From the NCBI GenBank assembly GCA_964642165.1, contig CAZXOC010000009.1, forward strand, positions 1-55,186: 55,186 nucleotides of DNA, read 5' to 3'. This document shows positions 17,475-25,354 of this stretch, piece by piece. The notes beneath the pieces are model-generated. The model was not told the DNA's origin and did no database searches. It saw only the letters and a program-made list of their open reading frames with translations. Position 1 is the stretch's first letter. Every line of letters starts with the position of its first letter. Position numbers and translations under genes: made by a program. The stretch comes from CAYRVX01 sp964642165 (GTDB lineage: Bacteria > Planctomycetota > Phycisphaerae > SM23-33).

Positions 17475-18437
17475 TCAATCGTCTCCCCGTTCCTCAGCCT
17501 CCTGCCGGCTCCGGCAGTAGTCGCGCTGCTGCCTGGCGTTGCGCAAGATGGCGCTGCTCGGGTCCGGCAAGAGCCGCATCAGCTCCATGTATTTCTCGCG
17601 GGCCTCGGCCCACTGCCCGTCCTGCTGGTACTCGCCGGCCTGGCGGTACTTCTCCAGGACGAGGTCCACCAGCTCGCCGCTGGCCGCCTCGAAGATGCGA
17701 GCGTGCTCGGGGTCCGCCGGCTCCGTCCGGCCGCTGTAGGCAAGGTGCGACCGGAACTGCTGGACGCACTCGTAGAGGTAGCGGGGGTGGGTCCGGCGCC
17801 GCTGGTAGGCGGCCAGGGCACGGCGAAGCTCGGTGGCGGCGCGGCGGTCGTCGCGGCTGCGCTGGAGGGGGCCGGTCAGCTCTTCGGCGATCTGGTCGCC
17901 CGTCAGCACGGGCGGCGGGGCGTCACCCGAGGCGTCTTCCACCATGTCGGTCACGACGGACGGCGGCGCGGCAGCAACCCGACGCCTGCCCCGGCCCAGT
18001 GTCCCGGAGGCCAGTAGCAGGAGGGCCAGCACCGCGAGCCCCAGCACCACGCCCGCGGCGCCGACGACGACCCCCGCGATGGCCATCCCCTTGCCCGGCT
18101 TCTTCTTGGCCAGCGAGATCGCGCCCATGATCACGGCGGCCGTGGCCACCGGCAGCGACACCATCCAGAGGCAGCACAACGGCATGCCGGCGATGCCGCA
18201 GACCAGCGAGGCGATCGCCAGCCCGCTGCCGCCCGCCCGCGCCGGCACAATCGGCGAAGGTAAAGCCACTTGCGGCGAAACGGGGATCGGCGGAGGCAGC
18301 GCCGCCCCCCCTGCCGGGGACTGGACCGTCGGCACCGCCAGCTCCCGTCCGCACGCCGGGCACCACACGTTCAGGCCGGACGTCGCCGTGTCCGCCTGGA
18401 TCACATGTCCGCAGTCGCACGTGATTCGGATCTGCAT
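17475..18437 (-). CDS. zinc-ribbon membrane protein with C-terminal helical domain
   Basis: This 320-residue protein has the same architecture as the neighbour 40 bp downstream on the minus strand. It has a zinc ribbon with CDCG and CPACGRELAV, a low-complexity Pro-rich linker, hydrophobic segments typical of DUF4190 (GSGLAIASLVCGIAGMPLCC and KGMAIAGVVVGAAGVVLGLA), then a charged helical domain with a TPR-like end (YQQDGQWAEAREKYMELMRL). The shared order and similar tails suggest tandem duplication. The likely role is a membrane-anchored scaffold or sensor, but nothing in the sequence names a substrate. Confidence 0.72.
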   Translation of the reverse strand: MQIRITCDCGHVIQADTATSGLNVWCPACGRELAVPTVQSPAGGAALPPPIPVSPQVALPSPIVPARAGGSGLAIASLVCGIAGMPLCCLWMVSLPVATAAVIMGAISLAKKKPGKGMAIAGVVVGAAGVVLGLAVLALLLLASGTLGRGRRRVAAAPPSVVTDMVEDASGDAPPPVLTGDQIAEELTGPLQRSRDDRRAATELRRALAAYQRRRTHPRYLYECVQQFRSHLAYSGRTEPADPEHARIFEAASGELVDLVLEKYRQAGEYQQDGQWAEAREKYMELMRLLPDPSSAILRNARQQRDYCRSRQEAEERGDD

Positions 18438-18547
18438 GGGCGCTATGCCTCTGCCGCGCCGTCCCGGGAAGCGCGGCCGGACACAAACCTCACTTTACCC
18501 CTCCGGCTCGTGGTGCCAACAACGAATTCCCGGTAGAATGCGCGGCC

Positions 18548-19900
18548 ATGATGAGAAGGGAAGCACGGCCGGCGCGGCGGGTCCGGGGGCGGGGCGTGGC
18601 CCTGGCCCTGGCGACGGCGGCGGTCTGGCCGTCGGCCGCGACGGCCGGCGGGAAGGGCACGGTCACCCACACGCTGCCCGGGACGCAGCGATCCTACGAC
18701 GTGCTGCTGCCGGCGGCCGATCCGAACGGCCGGCCCCTCGTGGTCTTCCTCCACGCCCCGGGCAAGCCGAACCTCGATCGCTTCAAGGCCGAGTACTGGC
18801 CCATCCTCTGGAAGCGGCGCTGCGTGGTCGCCCTGCCGAAGGCCTCCGGCAAGCTCATGTGGCGCTACGGCGACGCCAAGGACATCCTGGACGTCATCGA
18901 CGACGTCCGGAAGCGCCACAAGACCGACCCGAAACGCGTCGTGATCATGGGCGTCTCCGGCGGGGGGCAGACGGCCCTGTTCCTCGTGGACCACGCGCCC
19001 GAGCGGTTCCGCGCCGTCATCGCCGTCTCCACCAACCCCGTGGTGGTGCGCGGGCGGCGGCACGAGTGGTTCTACCCCGACCTCAAAACGGCCAAGACCT
19101 GCCCCTATCTCGTGATCAACCACATCACGCAGGGCGCGGCGTTGCAGTACTGGAGGCAAGTGCGCGCCAAGCGTGCCCCGGCCGGGGCGAGCCTCTCCAT
19201 CCTGCCGGTGCTCGGCCCGGTGGCGCACTACCAGCCGCCGCCGAAGGAGCTGGGCGGGTGGCTGGACACGGTGCTGGCCGGCAAGCATCCCAAGCCGCTG
19301 CCCGACCCGCAGCAGGCCGCCGTCGCGAAGATGTTCGCCCCGTGCGTCGCCGCCCTGCCGAAGGCCGTCGCCGCCGCCAACCCGGCCGCCAACACGCAGA
19401 CCATCACCAAGGACGGCGAGATCCACCGGCTGACCATCGCCGCCCCGGCGGACTTCGAGCGGTCGAAGAAGGAGGACAAGGCCGACGCCGCCGACCGGCC
19501 CATCACCCAGGTCCGCGTCGAGCACAAGAAATGGCCCGTCTACGTCCGCTGCGACGCCCGCAGGGCCAAGCTGCCCATGGGCGACGTCCTCCAGGCCGAG
19601 GAGGACCAGACCCGCCGGCGCGGGCTGCTGTACCAGGTCTACCACAGCGGCCGCGTCCAGGCCGGCCGGCGCGCGTGGCGGCTCAAGATCGGTTCGCTCA
19701 CCTACCCGCACCGCCAGCGGGGGTGGGTCTCCGTGCTGTTCCTTCACGCCGCGGCCCCGATGGGCGCCGACCCCAAGCGATGGCTGGAGGTGACGGTCAT
19801 GGACGAGACCCAGAAGCCGGACGCCGCGGAGCTGGCCGGGGTGCTGAGGACGGTCCTGGCAGGCATCCGGGCCTCGGCCGTCCGCCCCGCCGCACCTTGA
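18548..19900 (+). CDS. exported alpha/beta-hydrolase (esterase-like)
   Basis: This 450-residue protein has a signal peptide (ARRVRGRGVALALATAAVWP) ending near the ATAGG region. The alpha/beta-hydrolase core has a DVLLPAADPNGRPLVVFLHA strand and the nucleophile elbow GVSGGG with S137. The candidate acid and histidine are less clear, although VLGPVAHYQPP follows in the right region. The C-terminal 170 residues form a separate domain without a recognisable motif. It resembles the feruloyl/PHB-depolymerase-like esterases that planctomycetes export. There are two adjacent ATGs (18548, 18551). A TAGAAT -10-like box at 18533-18538 would give a very short leader. Confidence 0.7.
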   Translation: MMRREARPARRVRGRGVALALATAAVWPSAATAGGKGTVTHTLPGTQRSYDVLLPAADPNGRPLVVFLHAPGKPNLDRFKAEYWPILWKRRCVVALPKASGKLMWRYGDAKDILDVIDDVRKRHKTDPKRVVIMGVSGGGQTALFLVDHAPERFRAVIAVSTNPVVVRGRRHEWFYPDLKTAKTCPYLVINHITQGAALQYWRQVRAKRAPAGASLSILPVLGPVAHYQPPPKELGGWLDTVLAGKHPKPLPDPQQAAVAKMFAPCVAALPKAVAAANPAANTQTITKDGEIHRLTIAAPADFERSKKEDKADAADRPITQVRVEHKKWPVYVRCDARRAKLPMGDVLQAEEDQTRRRGLLYQVYHSGRVQAGRRAWRLKIGSLTYPHRQRGWVSVLFLHAAAPMGADPKRWLEVTVMDETQKPDAAELAGVLRTVLAGIRASAVRPAAP

Positions 19901-20064
19901 CGCCGCGGCGACCCGCGACCTGGCGGATCTGCGGCGCGTCACCGGATGGCGAAGGTCGCGTCGACGGCCTCGCTCGGCACGGGGCCCGTGTCGTAGTCGA
20001 CCTTCGCCAGGAAGGTCCCCCGCAGGTGGGAAGGCACTCGCCATGAGTGCGAGCACGTGCCCCC

Positions 20065-20559
20065 TCAGCCGTAGGACAGCCGGCAGCGATAGATCAGGCT
20101 GCCTTCGGCGTCGTAGATCGACACGCGCGGCGCGTCCGGCCGGCGCCCGCCGCGTCCCCGGATCGCGCGGACCGCGCCGCCGTTGGCGTCGGTCATGTGG
20201 ACCGTGACCAGGACGCGACGCCCCTGCTGCCTGAGGACCGGCTGGACGCGGATCGGCGTGGCGGCCTTCTCGACGGGCACCCAGCCCCCGGTCCGCAGCA
20301 GCACTTGCGGCTCGCCCCCAGCGAACGGCACGCCGAGCTTGACCACCGCATACCCCGCGACGGCCAGGACGAGCACCAGCCCGAGAATCCAGCCGTACTG
20401 CCGCAGCCACGACGACGAGCCGGCGCCGTAGGCCCGCGGGCGCGTCGGCGCCAGCACCGGCAGCACCGGCGAGCCGCAGTACCGGCAGGTCTGCGGCCCG
20501 ACCGCGTTCGGCGCCGGCATCGCCGCAAGCCCGCAACGTGAACAGCGGTGCTGATTCAT
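20065..20559 (-). CDS. zinc-ribbon, single-TM protein; frame continues past an in-frame TGA to 19939
   Basis: This 164-residue protein starts at the ATG at 20559 (MNQHRCSRCG) with GGAGGACG upstream. It has a zinc ribbon (CSRCG and CRYCG), one membrane helix (WILGLVLVLAVAGYAVVKLG) and a beta-rich extracytoplasmic domain that uses DAEGSLIYRCRLSYG before the TGA at 20067-20065. The same frame then continues for 41 protein-like codons (GGTCSHSWRVPSHLRGTFLA, then KVDYDTGPVPSEAVDATFAI) to a second TGA at 19941-19939. The first TGA may be a sequencing error, a nonsense mutation, or a selenocysteine codon. A short natural product is also possible. The function is unknown. Confidence 0.6.
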   Translation of the reverse strand: MNQHRCSRCGLAAMPAPNAVGPQTCRYCGSPVLPVLAPTRPRAYGAGSSSWLRQYGWILGLVLVLAVAGYAVVKLGVPFAGGEPQVLLRTGGWVPVEKAATPIRVQPVLRQQGRRVLVTVHMTDANGGAVRAIRGRGGRRPDAPRVSIYDAEGSLIYRCRLSYG

Positions 20560-20902
20560 CGCGTCTCGTCCTCCCTCCCCTGTACATTCTATCGACAAAC
20601 AACTCCTCTCGCTCCGCAACACCTTGCCTATTCTCGAAGGCCCGCGGTATCGGTCCACTACGTACGTCGCGCCAGGCGCGGCGAGATTCCCCCTGCTCCA
20701 ACGAGAAACGCGCGAAGTGCAGCGGGTCCGCTTGCCGTTCTCCCCGTTTAGCGGGCCGGCTTGCCGGCCGCGTCCGCGGCGTCGATGACCTGCCCGNNNN
20801 NNNNNNNNNNNNNNNNNNNNNNNNNNNNNNNNNNNNNNNNNNNNNNNNNNNNNNNNNNNNNNNNNNNNNNNNNNNNNNNNNNNNNNNNNNNNNNNNCCCC
20901 GT
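20560..20902. other. intergenic stretch containing an assembly gap
   Basis: About 180 bp upstream of the small zinc-ribbon gene contain mixed-composition DNA with no ORF. Then comes a run of 100 N at 20797-20896. The 55 bp before the gap (20742-20796) are identical to the 55 bp after it (20897-20951), so this region is an assembly join and its true length is unknown. Confidence 0.9.
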
Positions 20903-20951
20903 TTAGCGGGCCGGCTTGCCGGCCGCGTCCGCGGCGTCGATGACCTGCCCG
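20742..20951. repeat. identical 55-bp direct copies flanking a 100-N gap (assembly artefact)
   Basis: The 55 bp at 20742-20796 match 20897-20951 base for base, and both encode the same C-terminal residues of the hydrolase gene. A 100-N spacer is a default scaffolding value, and 55 is a common de Bruijn k-mer size. The simplest reading is one copy in the genome and a gap that should collapse. Confidence 0.9.
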
Positions 20952-22159
20952 ATCCTGCGCAGGAACTCCCCGTACTCGGCGCCGGCGATCCTGTGGTCGT
21001 TCTGGTCCACGCCCTGCGACGCGGGCGCCGCTTGCGGCTTCGCGCCGCCGTGCTTCAGGAAGTGCTCCAAGAACGCGTAGAGCTGCTCGTTGGACTCGCC
21101 CGTCGGGGAGTGGCCCCGGCGGTTCGTCATGGCGACGCGGTTCTCGAAGCCCAGCAGGCGATTGACGGCGACGGCGTGGTTCAGCGCACGCCACCGCTCG
21201 GGTCCGTCCTCCGCGCCGCCGGAGACGAGGAACGGCCGCGGCGCCATCAACGCCTGGAGCTCGTGGAGGTCGCGCCCGGCCGCCACCAGCCGCTTGTACG
21301 CGCCGGTTCGCGGGTTGGCCTTGCCGGGGAGGCCGGGCTTGCGCTTGCGGGCGGGCTCGGCGCCGAGATACCACCGCTCCCAGTAGTTGACGTTGGGGCG
21401 TTTCTCGTCGAAGGCCACGCCGGGGTCCGACCACGCCCCGCAGGCGAACTTCTCGTAGAGGCAGGCGGCGAACATGGCCCACTTGCCACCGAAGGAGTGA
21501 CCGACCACGCCGATGCGCTCGCCGTCCACCTGCGGCAGCCTCGCCAGGGCCGTGTGGCAGTTCGCCGCGACGTAGGCCAGCGACGACAGCGGCTGGCGAA
21601 CGCCTCCGTGCCCGTCCGTGTAGCTCCTCGGCCAGCCGATCGACAGCGACACGAACCCCCGCCGCGTGAGCTGGTAGCCGAAGTCGCGCAGGGCCGCCTT
21701 GGGGTTGAGCCCCGCGCCGGCCTCGGCGTCGTAGTAGACCACGAGCGCGGCAGGCAGCGGCCCCGTGCCCGGGGGGGCGAGCAGGTACGCCTCGGCCGTC
21801 TGCTTCGCGGCGACCTGGAGGCGGACCTTCTTCTGCGTGAGGCCGTCGCGCCGCTTCGTCTCGAGCACCTGCATCCCGGGCTTCTCGAGCAGCGGCGGCC
21901 AGCGGCCCATCTCCCCGTGCCAGGCCGCGAGGATCTCCGCCCGGCGCTTGCGCCAGTCGGCGGGCGTCTTGACCATGCGTCCGTCGGCGAAGGCCAGCGG
22001 CGACTTGTACGCCCCGAAGTCGCCGGCGAACTGCTTCGGCGGCCGGAAGAAGGGCGCAATCTTCCGCCACGCCTCGGCCTTGGCCGTCGGCTCGGCGCCG
22101 CTCGCGGCGCGCGCCACGGGCAGCAACAGCAGGATCGGCAGCACGCCTTGCCATCGCAT
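20903..22159 (-). CDS. exported alpha/beta-hydrolase, glucuronoyl-esterase-like (CE15-like)
   Basis: This 418-residue protein has a signal peptide (MRWQGVLPILLLLPVARAAS). The hydrolase fold contains the nucleophile elbow GHSFGGKWA with S222. The later segment LMAPRPFLVSGGAEDGPERW and the histidine in NRRGHSPTGE resemble the acid/His part of CE15 glucuronoyl esterases and related xylan esterases. It likely removes ester groups from plant or algal polysaccharide in the periplasm. The start lies 4 bp after the lyase gene's stop, so translation is probably coupled. Its last codons abut the assembly join, but the stop at 20903 is intact. Confidence 0.78.
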   Translation of the reverse strand: MRWQGVLPILLLLPVARAASGAEPTAKAEAWRKIAPFFRPPKQFAGDFGAYKSPLAFADGRMVKTPADWRKRRAEILAAWHGEMGRWPPLLEKPGMQVLETKRRDGLTQKKVRLQVAAKQTAEAYLLAPPGTGPLPAALVVYYDAEAGAGLNPKAALRDFGYQLTRRGFVSLSIGWPRSYTDGHGGVRQPLSSLAYVAANCHTALARLPQVDGERIGVVGHSFGGKWAMFAACLYEKFACGAWSDPGVAFDEKRPNVNYWERWYLGAEPARKRKPGLPGKANPRTGAYKRLVAAGRDLHELQALMAPRPFLVSGGAEDGPERWRALNHAVAVNRLLGFENRVAMTNRRGHSPTGESNEQLYAFLEHFLKHGGAKPQAAPASQGVDQNDHRIAGAEYGEFLRRIGQVIDAADAAGKPAR

Positions 22160-22163
22160 GGAA

Positions 22164-25100
22164 TCACCTCGTTGCAGCGAGTTTCACCAGGATTGCCCTC
22201 GCGTCGCGCGTGGGGACGGCGAGCTCGCGCGAGACGGGCTCGGCGCTTCGCAGGTACGGCCCCGCGGCCGTGGCGTCCACCACGGCGAGCGCCTGCGGCG
22301 TCAGGAGGAACATTCGGGCCCGGATGGGCAGGACGGCCCGGCCTCGCTCGCCCTGGCCGCAACCGAAGTAGGCGACGGGCTCGGCGCCCCGGAAGATCAG
22401 CGCCTCCGTCGGCCCGAGGCGATCCAGGCGCCAGGCCGCCTTCGCGCCGCCGGGCGCCCCGCAGAACAGGTTGATGAACGTCACCTTCTCGCCCGGCGCC
22501 AGGCGCACGCGATCGCGCACCTGCCGGACCATCCGCGCGGTGATGTAGTGGTGCGTGACCTGCTCGGTGACGATCGCGGCCGTGCCGTCCGTCAGCAGGA
22601 AGAGGTCGATCGGCGACGGCTTCGTCCGGAACGTCTGCCGCACGCCGCGCCGGCCGGGCAGCAGGTCCCACGTCCGCGGCGTGAGCTTCGGATAGCTCTT
22701 CTGCGCGGCGGGGCACGTCTTCAGGTTGGACTCGACGTAGTACGTGCCGGGCTCGCGCGCGACGACCTCGTCGATCAGCGCGAAGTACTCGCCCTTCCGC
22801 CAGAAGACGTTGCGGTGCCAGTCCGTGCCCTGGTAGCCGCGAAGGGCCGTCCGCGTGAAGCCCGCATGCGGCAGGTCGGCCAGGGCCTCGACCGCCGCGT
22901 AGACCGGGTACGTCGCCTCCAGCGGCCGCCACCGGCCGAAGGCCCACTTGCTCGTGCCCTTCACGGCCGGGTCGTCGATCCGGGCGTCCTTGACGACGAT
23001 GAGCGAATCGTTCGTCCGGATGTTGTTGTTGCGGTAGCAGCTCCCGATGAGCAGGTCCTCCCCGAGCAGGCTGAGCTTGCAGATCTGGTTGGTGGCCCGC
23101 CCGGAGTGGATGCCTCGGCCGTTGCCCTCGAGCAGCAGATACTCGCCGTTGGGGTCCCATGAGCTGCGGAAGGCGATTTTGTCGAACGTCTCGTCGTAGC
23201 GGACGCCGCCGGTCGGGCCGTCGGTCCCCTCGCCGCCCGAGCCCCAGAGCGGCAGCTTCTCTCGCGTGTCGAACAGTCCGCGCTCCAGCGGCACGCGCTT
23301 CACGCCGAGCAGCTCCTTCCACTCGACGGGCTCGAGGTCCGGGTGGTAGAGGTCGCGGTAGCGCTCGAAGCCGCCGTGCCGCAGCCACCACAGGATCCGC
23401 CCGTCGCGGTCGTGCCACAGCGCCAGCGACGGGTCGCCGATGCCCGTGCCGGAGATGGCCCGCGGCGCGCAGCCGTGATAGCAGTAGTACGTGTCGCCGA
23501 AGCCGGCGATCCACCCCTTGTTGTTGCAGACGTGGGCGAAGTACTCGGCGTAGCGCCGAAGGGCGCCCGTGTCGAAGAACGTCTTGTCCCACTCGCCCAG
23601 GTAGTGCGAGATGGCGAACCGCATGGTGATCAGCCAGTAGTTGCCGGAGTTCTCCTGCGGCTTGGACCACCGCGCCTGCTGCCGGAAGGCGTTGCGGGCG
23701 GACGAGAGGTAGTACGCGCAGCGCGCGTCGCGCCGGCCGTAGTAGCGATCGAAGTACCGCCCCATCGTGTAGGCGCCGCTGAGGCCCTTGGCCTGGTGGT
23801 TCCAGGTCGGCTGGACGGCCAGATCCGGCACGAGCCGGCTCCAGTCGCTCGTCTCCTGCGGGCGCATGTGCAGGTACGCCAGCAGCACGTTCGTGATCTT
23901 CCGCCGGTCGGCGTCGGAGAAGACCGGCGCCTCCTCGATCGCGTCCCAGGCCCAGCCCACTTCGTACGTATCCCAGGCCGTCTGGAAGTACGGGTCCTCG
24001 AGGTAGCTGTCGGCGATGCGGAGGATCTCCTTCCGCGCCAGCCGCGCTGCGTCCAGGTCGCCCGTCGCCAGCCAACGAGGCACGTACCACTTCGAGAAGC
24101 CCGCCAGGCGGTTGCGGTCCCAGTGGAAGCCCCACGTGCCGCGCGGCACCTCGCGTTCGGCCGGGGGGATCGTCCGCTTGGGAAACACCGTGTGCAGGTA
24201 CGGCAGGCGGATCGTCCTTCCCGCGTGGGCGTCGAGCAGCGCGCAGAACGCCTCGACGGCGGCCCGCTCGCCGGCCATGTCGCTGCCCGCGACGACCACC
24301 ACGTTCTGCCTGGGCTTCCGCCCGTACGGCTCGGCCACCGTCCACAGGACGTACCCCCCCGGGCCCGGCGAGGCGGCGTCCACGCGCACGTAGCGGTTGA
24401 AGTGCAGCCGCGCGACGAGGTCGTTGACCATCATGGACCCGATGGCGACGATCGACCGCCCGGGCGGGACCTCGCCCGGCTTCGTCACGACCGGAAGCGC
24501 CGCGCCGGTTCGCTCGCGCACGCGAGACCGGATCCGCTCGCCCAGCAGCCGGTACTCCTTCCCCGCCGGCACGAGGATGGCCGCGGCCGCCTTGCCCCCG
24601 TCCACCAGCAGCGTTCGGCGGTCCAGCTCGCGGACCTTCTCGATCGGCCGGGCCGCGCGCATGGCCAGCAGCCTCGCCATCGGCGTCATGTCGCGGTCGG
24701 GATCGACGCGCGTGACGGCGACGTCGTCGAGCACGATGCGGCCGGTCCACGGCGCGCGGATGCGCACACCCACCTCCAGCGCGTCGGTCTGGGGGTAGGT
24801 CTGCTTGAGCAGGACGTGCTTGTGGTAGGCGTTGTCGGTCCGCGGCGCCTGCGGGAGGAACAGGCGCTTCTCCCACGCGTGGATGGCCTTCCAGTGCGAC
24901 TCGGCGAGGCTCTTGCCGTACGTCCGCAGCGGCCAGGGCTGGATGTCGCACAGGAACTCCAGCCCGCTGTGGATCGCGATGCCGGGCGAGCGGACGTGCA
25001 GGCGCAGGAGGTACCACGCGTCGGGGTCGGCGGCGATCTTCGTCGTCACGAGGATCTCGTACTTCGGCCGGCGCCACGTGCGAAGCTCGTCCGTGATCGC

Positions 25101-25337
25101 CGCGCCGGGGTTGAGCGCCGTGGTATCGACGAACAGCGCCTTGCCGCCCGTCCGCGCGTCGCGCGTGACGCCCACGATGCGCGAGCGGTCCGCCTTGGAG
25201 GCCCAGTCGCCTCGCAACGTCACCTGCCAGCCGGCCAGGCCCTCCTCGAAGCCGCCGTTGGCCACCAGGTTCTCCGCGCCCGGCGCCGAGGAGGCGGCCC
25301 ACAGCACAAACGCCAAACGAGACAGCCAGCGCACCAT
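22164..25337 (-). CDS. exported heparinase II/III-like or alginate-lyase-like polysaccharide lyase
   Basis: This 1057-residue secreted enzyme has a signal peptide (MVRWLSRLAFVLWAASSAPG). A carbohydrate-binding-like beta-sandwich (ENLVANGGFEEGLAGWQV, to about residue 230) comes first. Next is a domain like the N-terminal module of alpha-glucuronidases (SIVAIGSMMVNDLVARLHFN). An alpha/alpha-toroid (about 400-700) contains QENSGNYWLITMRFAISHYL and NHQAKGLSGAYTMGRYFD. A beta-sheet domain follows, with FRSSWDPNGEYLLLEGNGRG and HSGRATNQICKL as in heparinase II/III C-terminal domains. It probably cleaves uronate-containing polysaccharides. Esterase genes sit on both sides, 17 bp and 4 bp away. Confidence 0.75.
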   Translation of the reverse strand: MVRWLSRLAFVLWAASSAPGAENLVANGGFEEGLAGWQVTLRGDWASKADRSRIVGVTRDARTGGKALFVDTTALNPGAAITDELRTWRRPKYEILVTTKIAADPDAWYLLRLHVRSPGIAIHSGLEFLCDIQPWPLRTYGKSLAESHWKAIHAWEKRLFLPQAPRTDNAYHKHVLLKQTYPQTDALEVGVRIRAPWTGRIVLDDVAVTRVDPDRDMTPMARLLAMRAARPIEKVRELDRRTLLVDGGKAAAAILVPAGKEYRLLGERIRSRVRERTGAALPVVTKPGEVPPGRSIVAIGSMMVNDLVARLHFNRYVRVDAASPGPGGYVLWTVAEPYGRKPRQNVVVVAGSDMAGERAAVEAFCALLDAHAGRTIRLPYLHTVFPKRTIPPAEREVPRGTWGFHWDRNRLAGFSKWYVPRWLATGDLDAARLARKEILRIADSYLEDPYFQTAWDTYEVGWAWDAIEEAPVFSDADRRKITNVLLAYLHMRPQETSDWSRLVPDLAVQPTWNHQAKGLSGAYTMGRYFDRYYGRRDARCAYYLSSARNAFRQQARWSKPQENSGNYWLITMRFAISHYLGEWDKTFFDTGALRRYAEYFAHVCNNKGWIAGFGDTYYCYHGCAPRAISGTGIGDPSLALWHDRDGRILWWLRHGGFERYRDLYHPDLEPVEWKELLGVKRVPLERGLFDTREKLPLWGSGGEGTDGPTGGVRYDETFDKIAFRSSWDPNGEYLLLEGNGRGIHSGRATNQICKLSLLGEDLLIGSCYRNNNIRTNDSLIVVKDARIDDPAVKGTSKWAFGRWRPLEATYPVYAAVEALADLPHAGFTRTALRGYQGTDWHRNVFWRKGEYFALIDEVVAREPGTYYVESNLKTCPAAQKSYPKLTPRTWDLLPGRRGVRQTFRTKPSPIDLFLLTDGTAAIVTEQVTHHYITARMVRQVRDRVRLAPGEKVTFINLFCGAPGGAKAAWRLDRLGPTEALIFRGAEPVAYFGCGQGERGRAVLPIRARMFLLTPQALAVVDATAAGPYLRSAEPVSRELAVPTRDARAILVKLAATR

Positions 25338-25354
25338 CGCGGTGGTCCTCCGGG

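Noticed and set aside
20748..22154. Frame reading through the N run at the assembly gap
   Set aside because: The N run is a placeholder and the frame is a shifted copy of the hydrolase gene at 20903-22159.
21247..25302. 1351-codon minus-strand frame across the lyase and esterase genes
   Set aside because: The real products are in another frame with signal peptides and motifs; this one is a shifted shadow.
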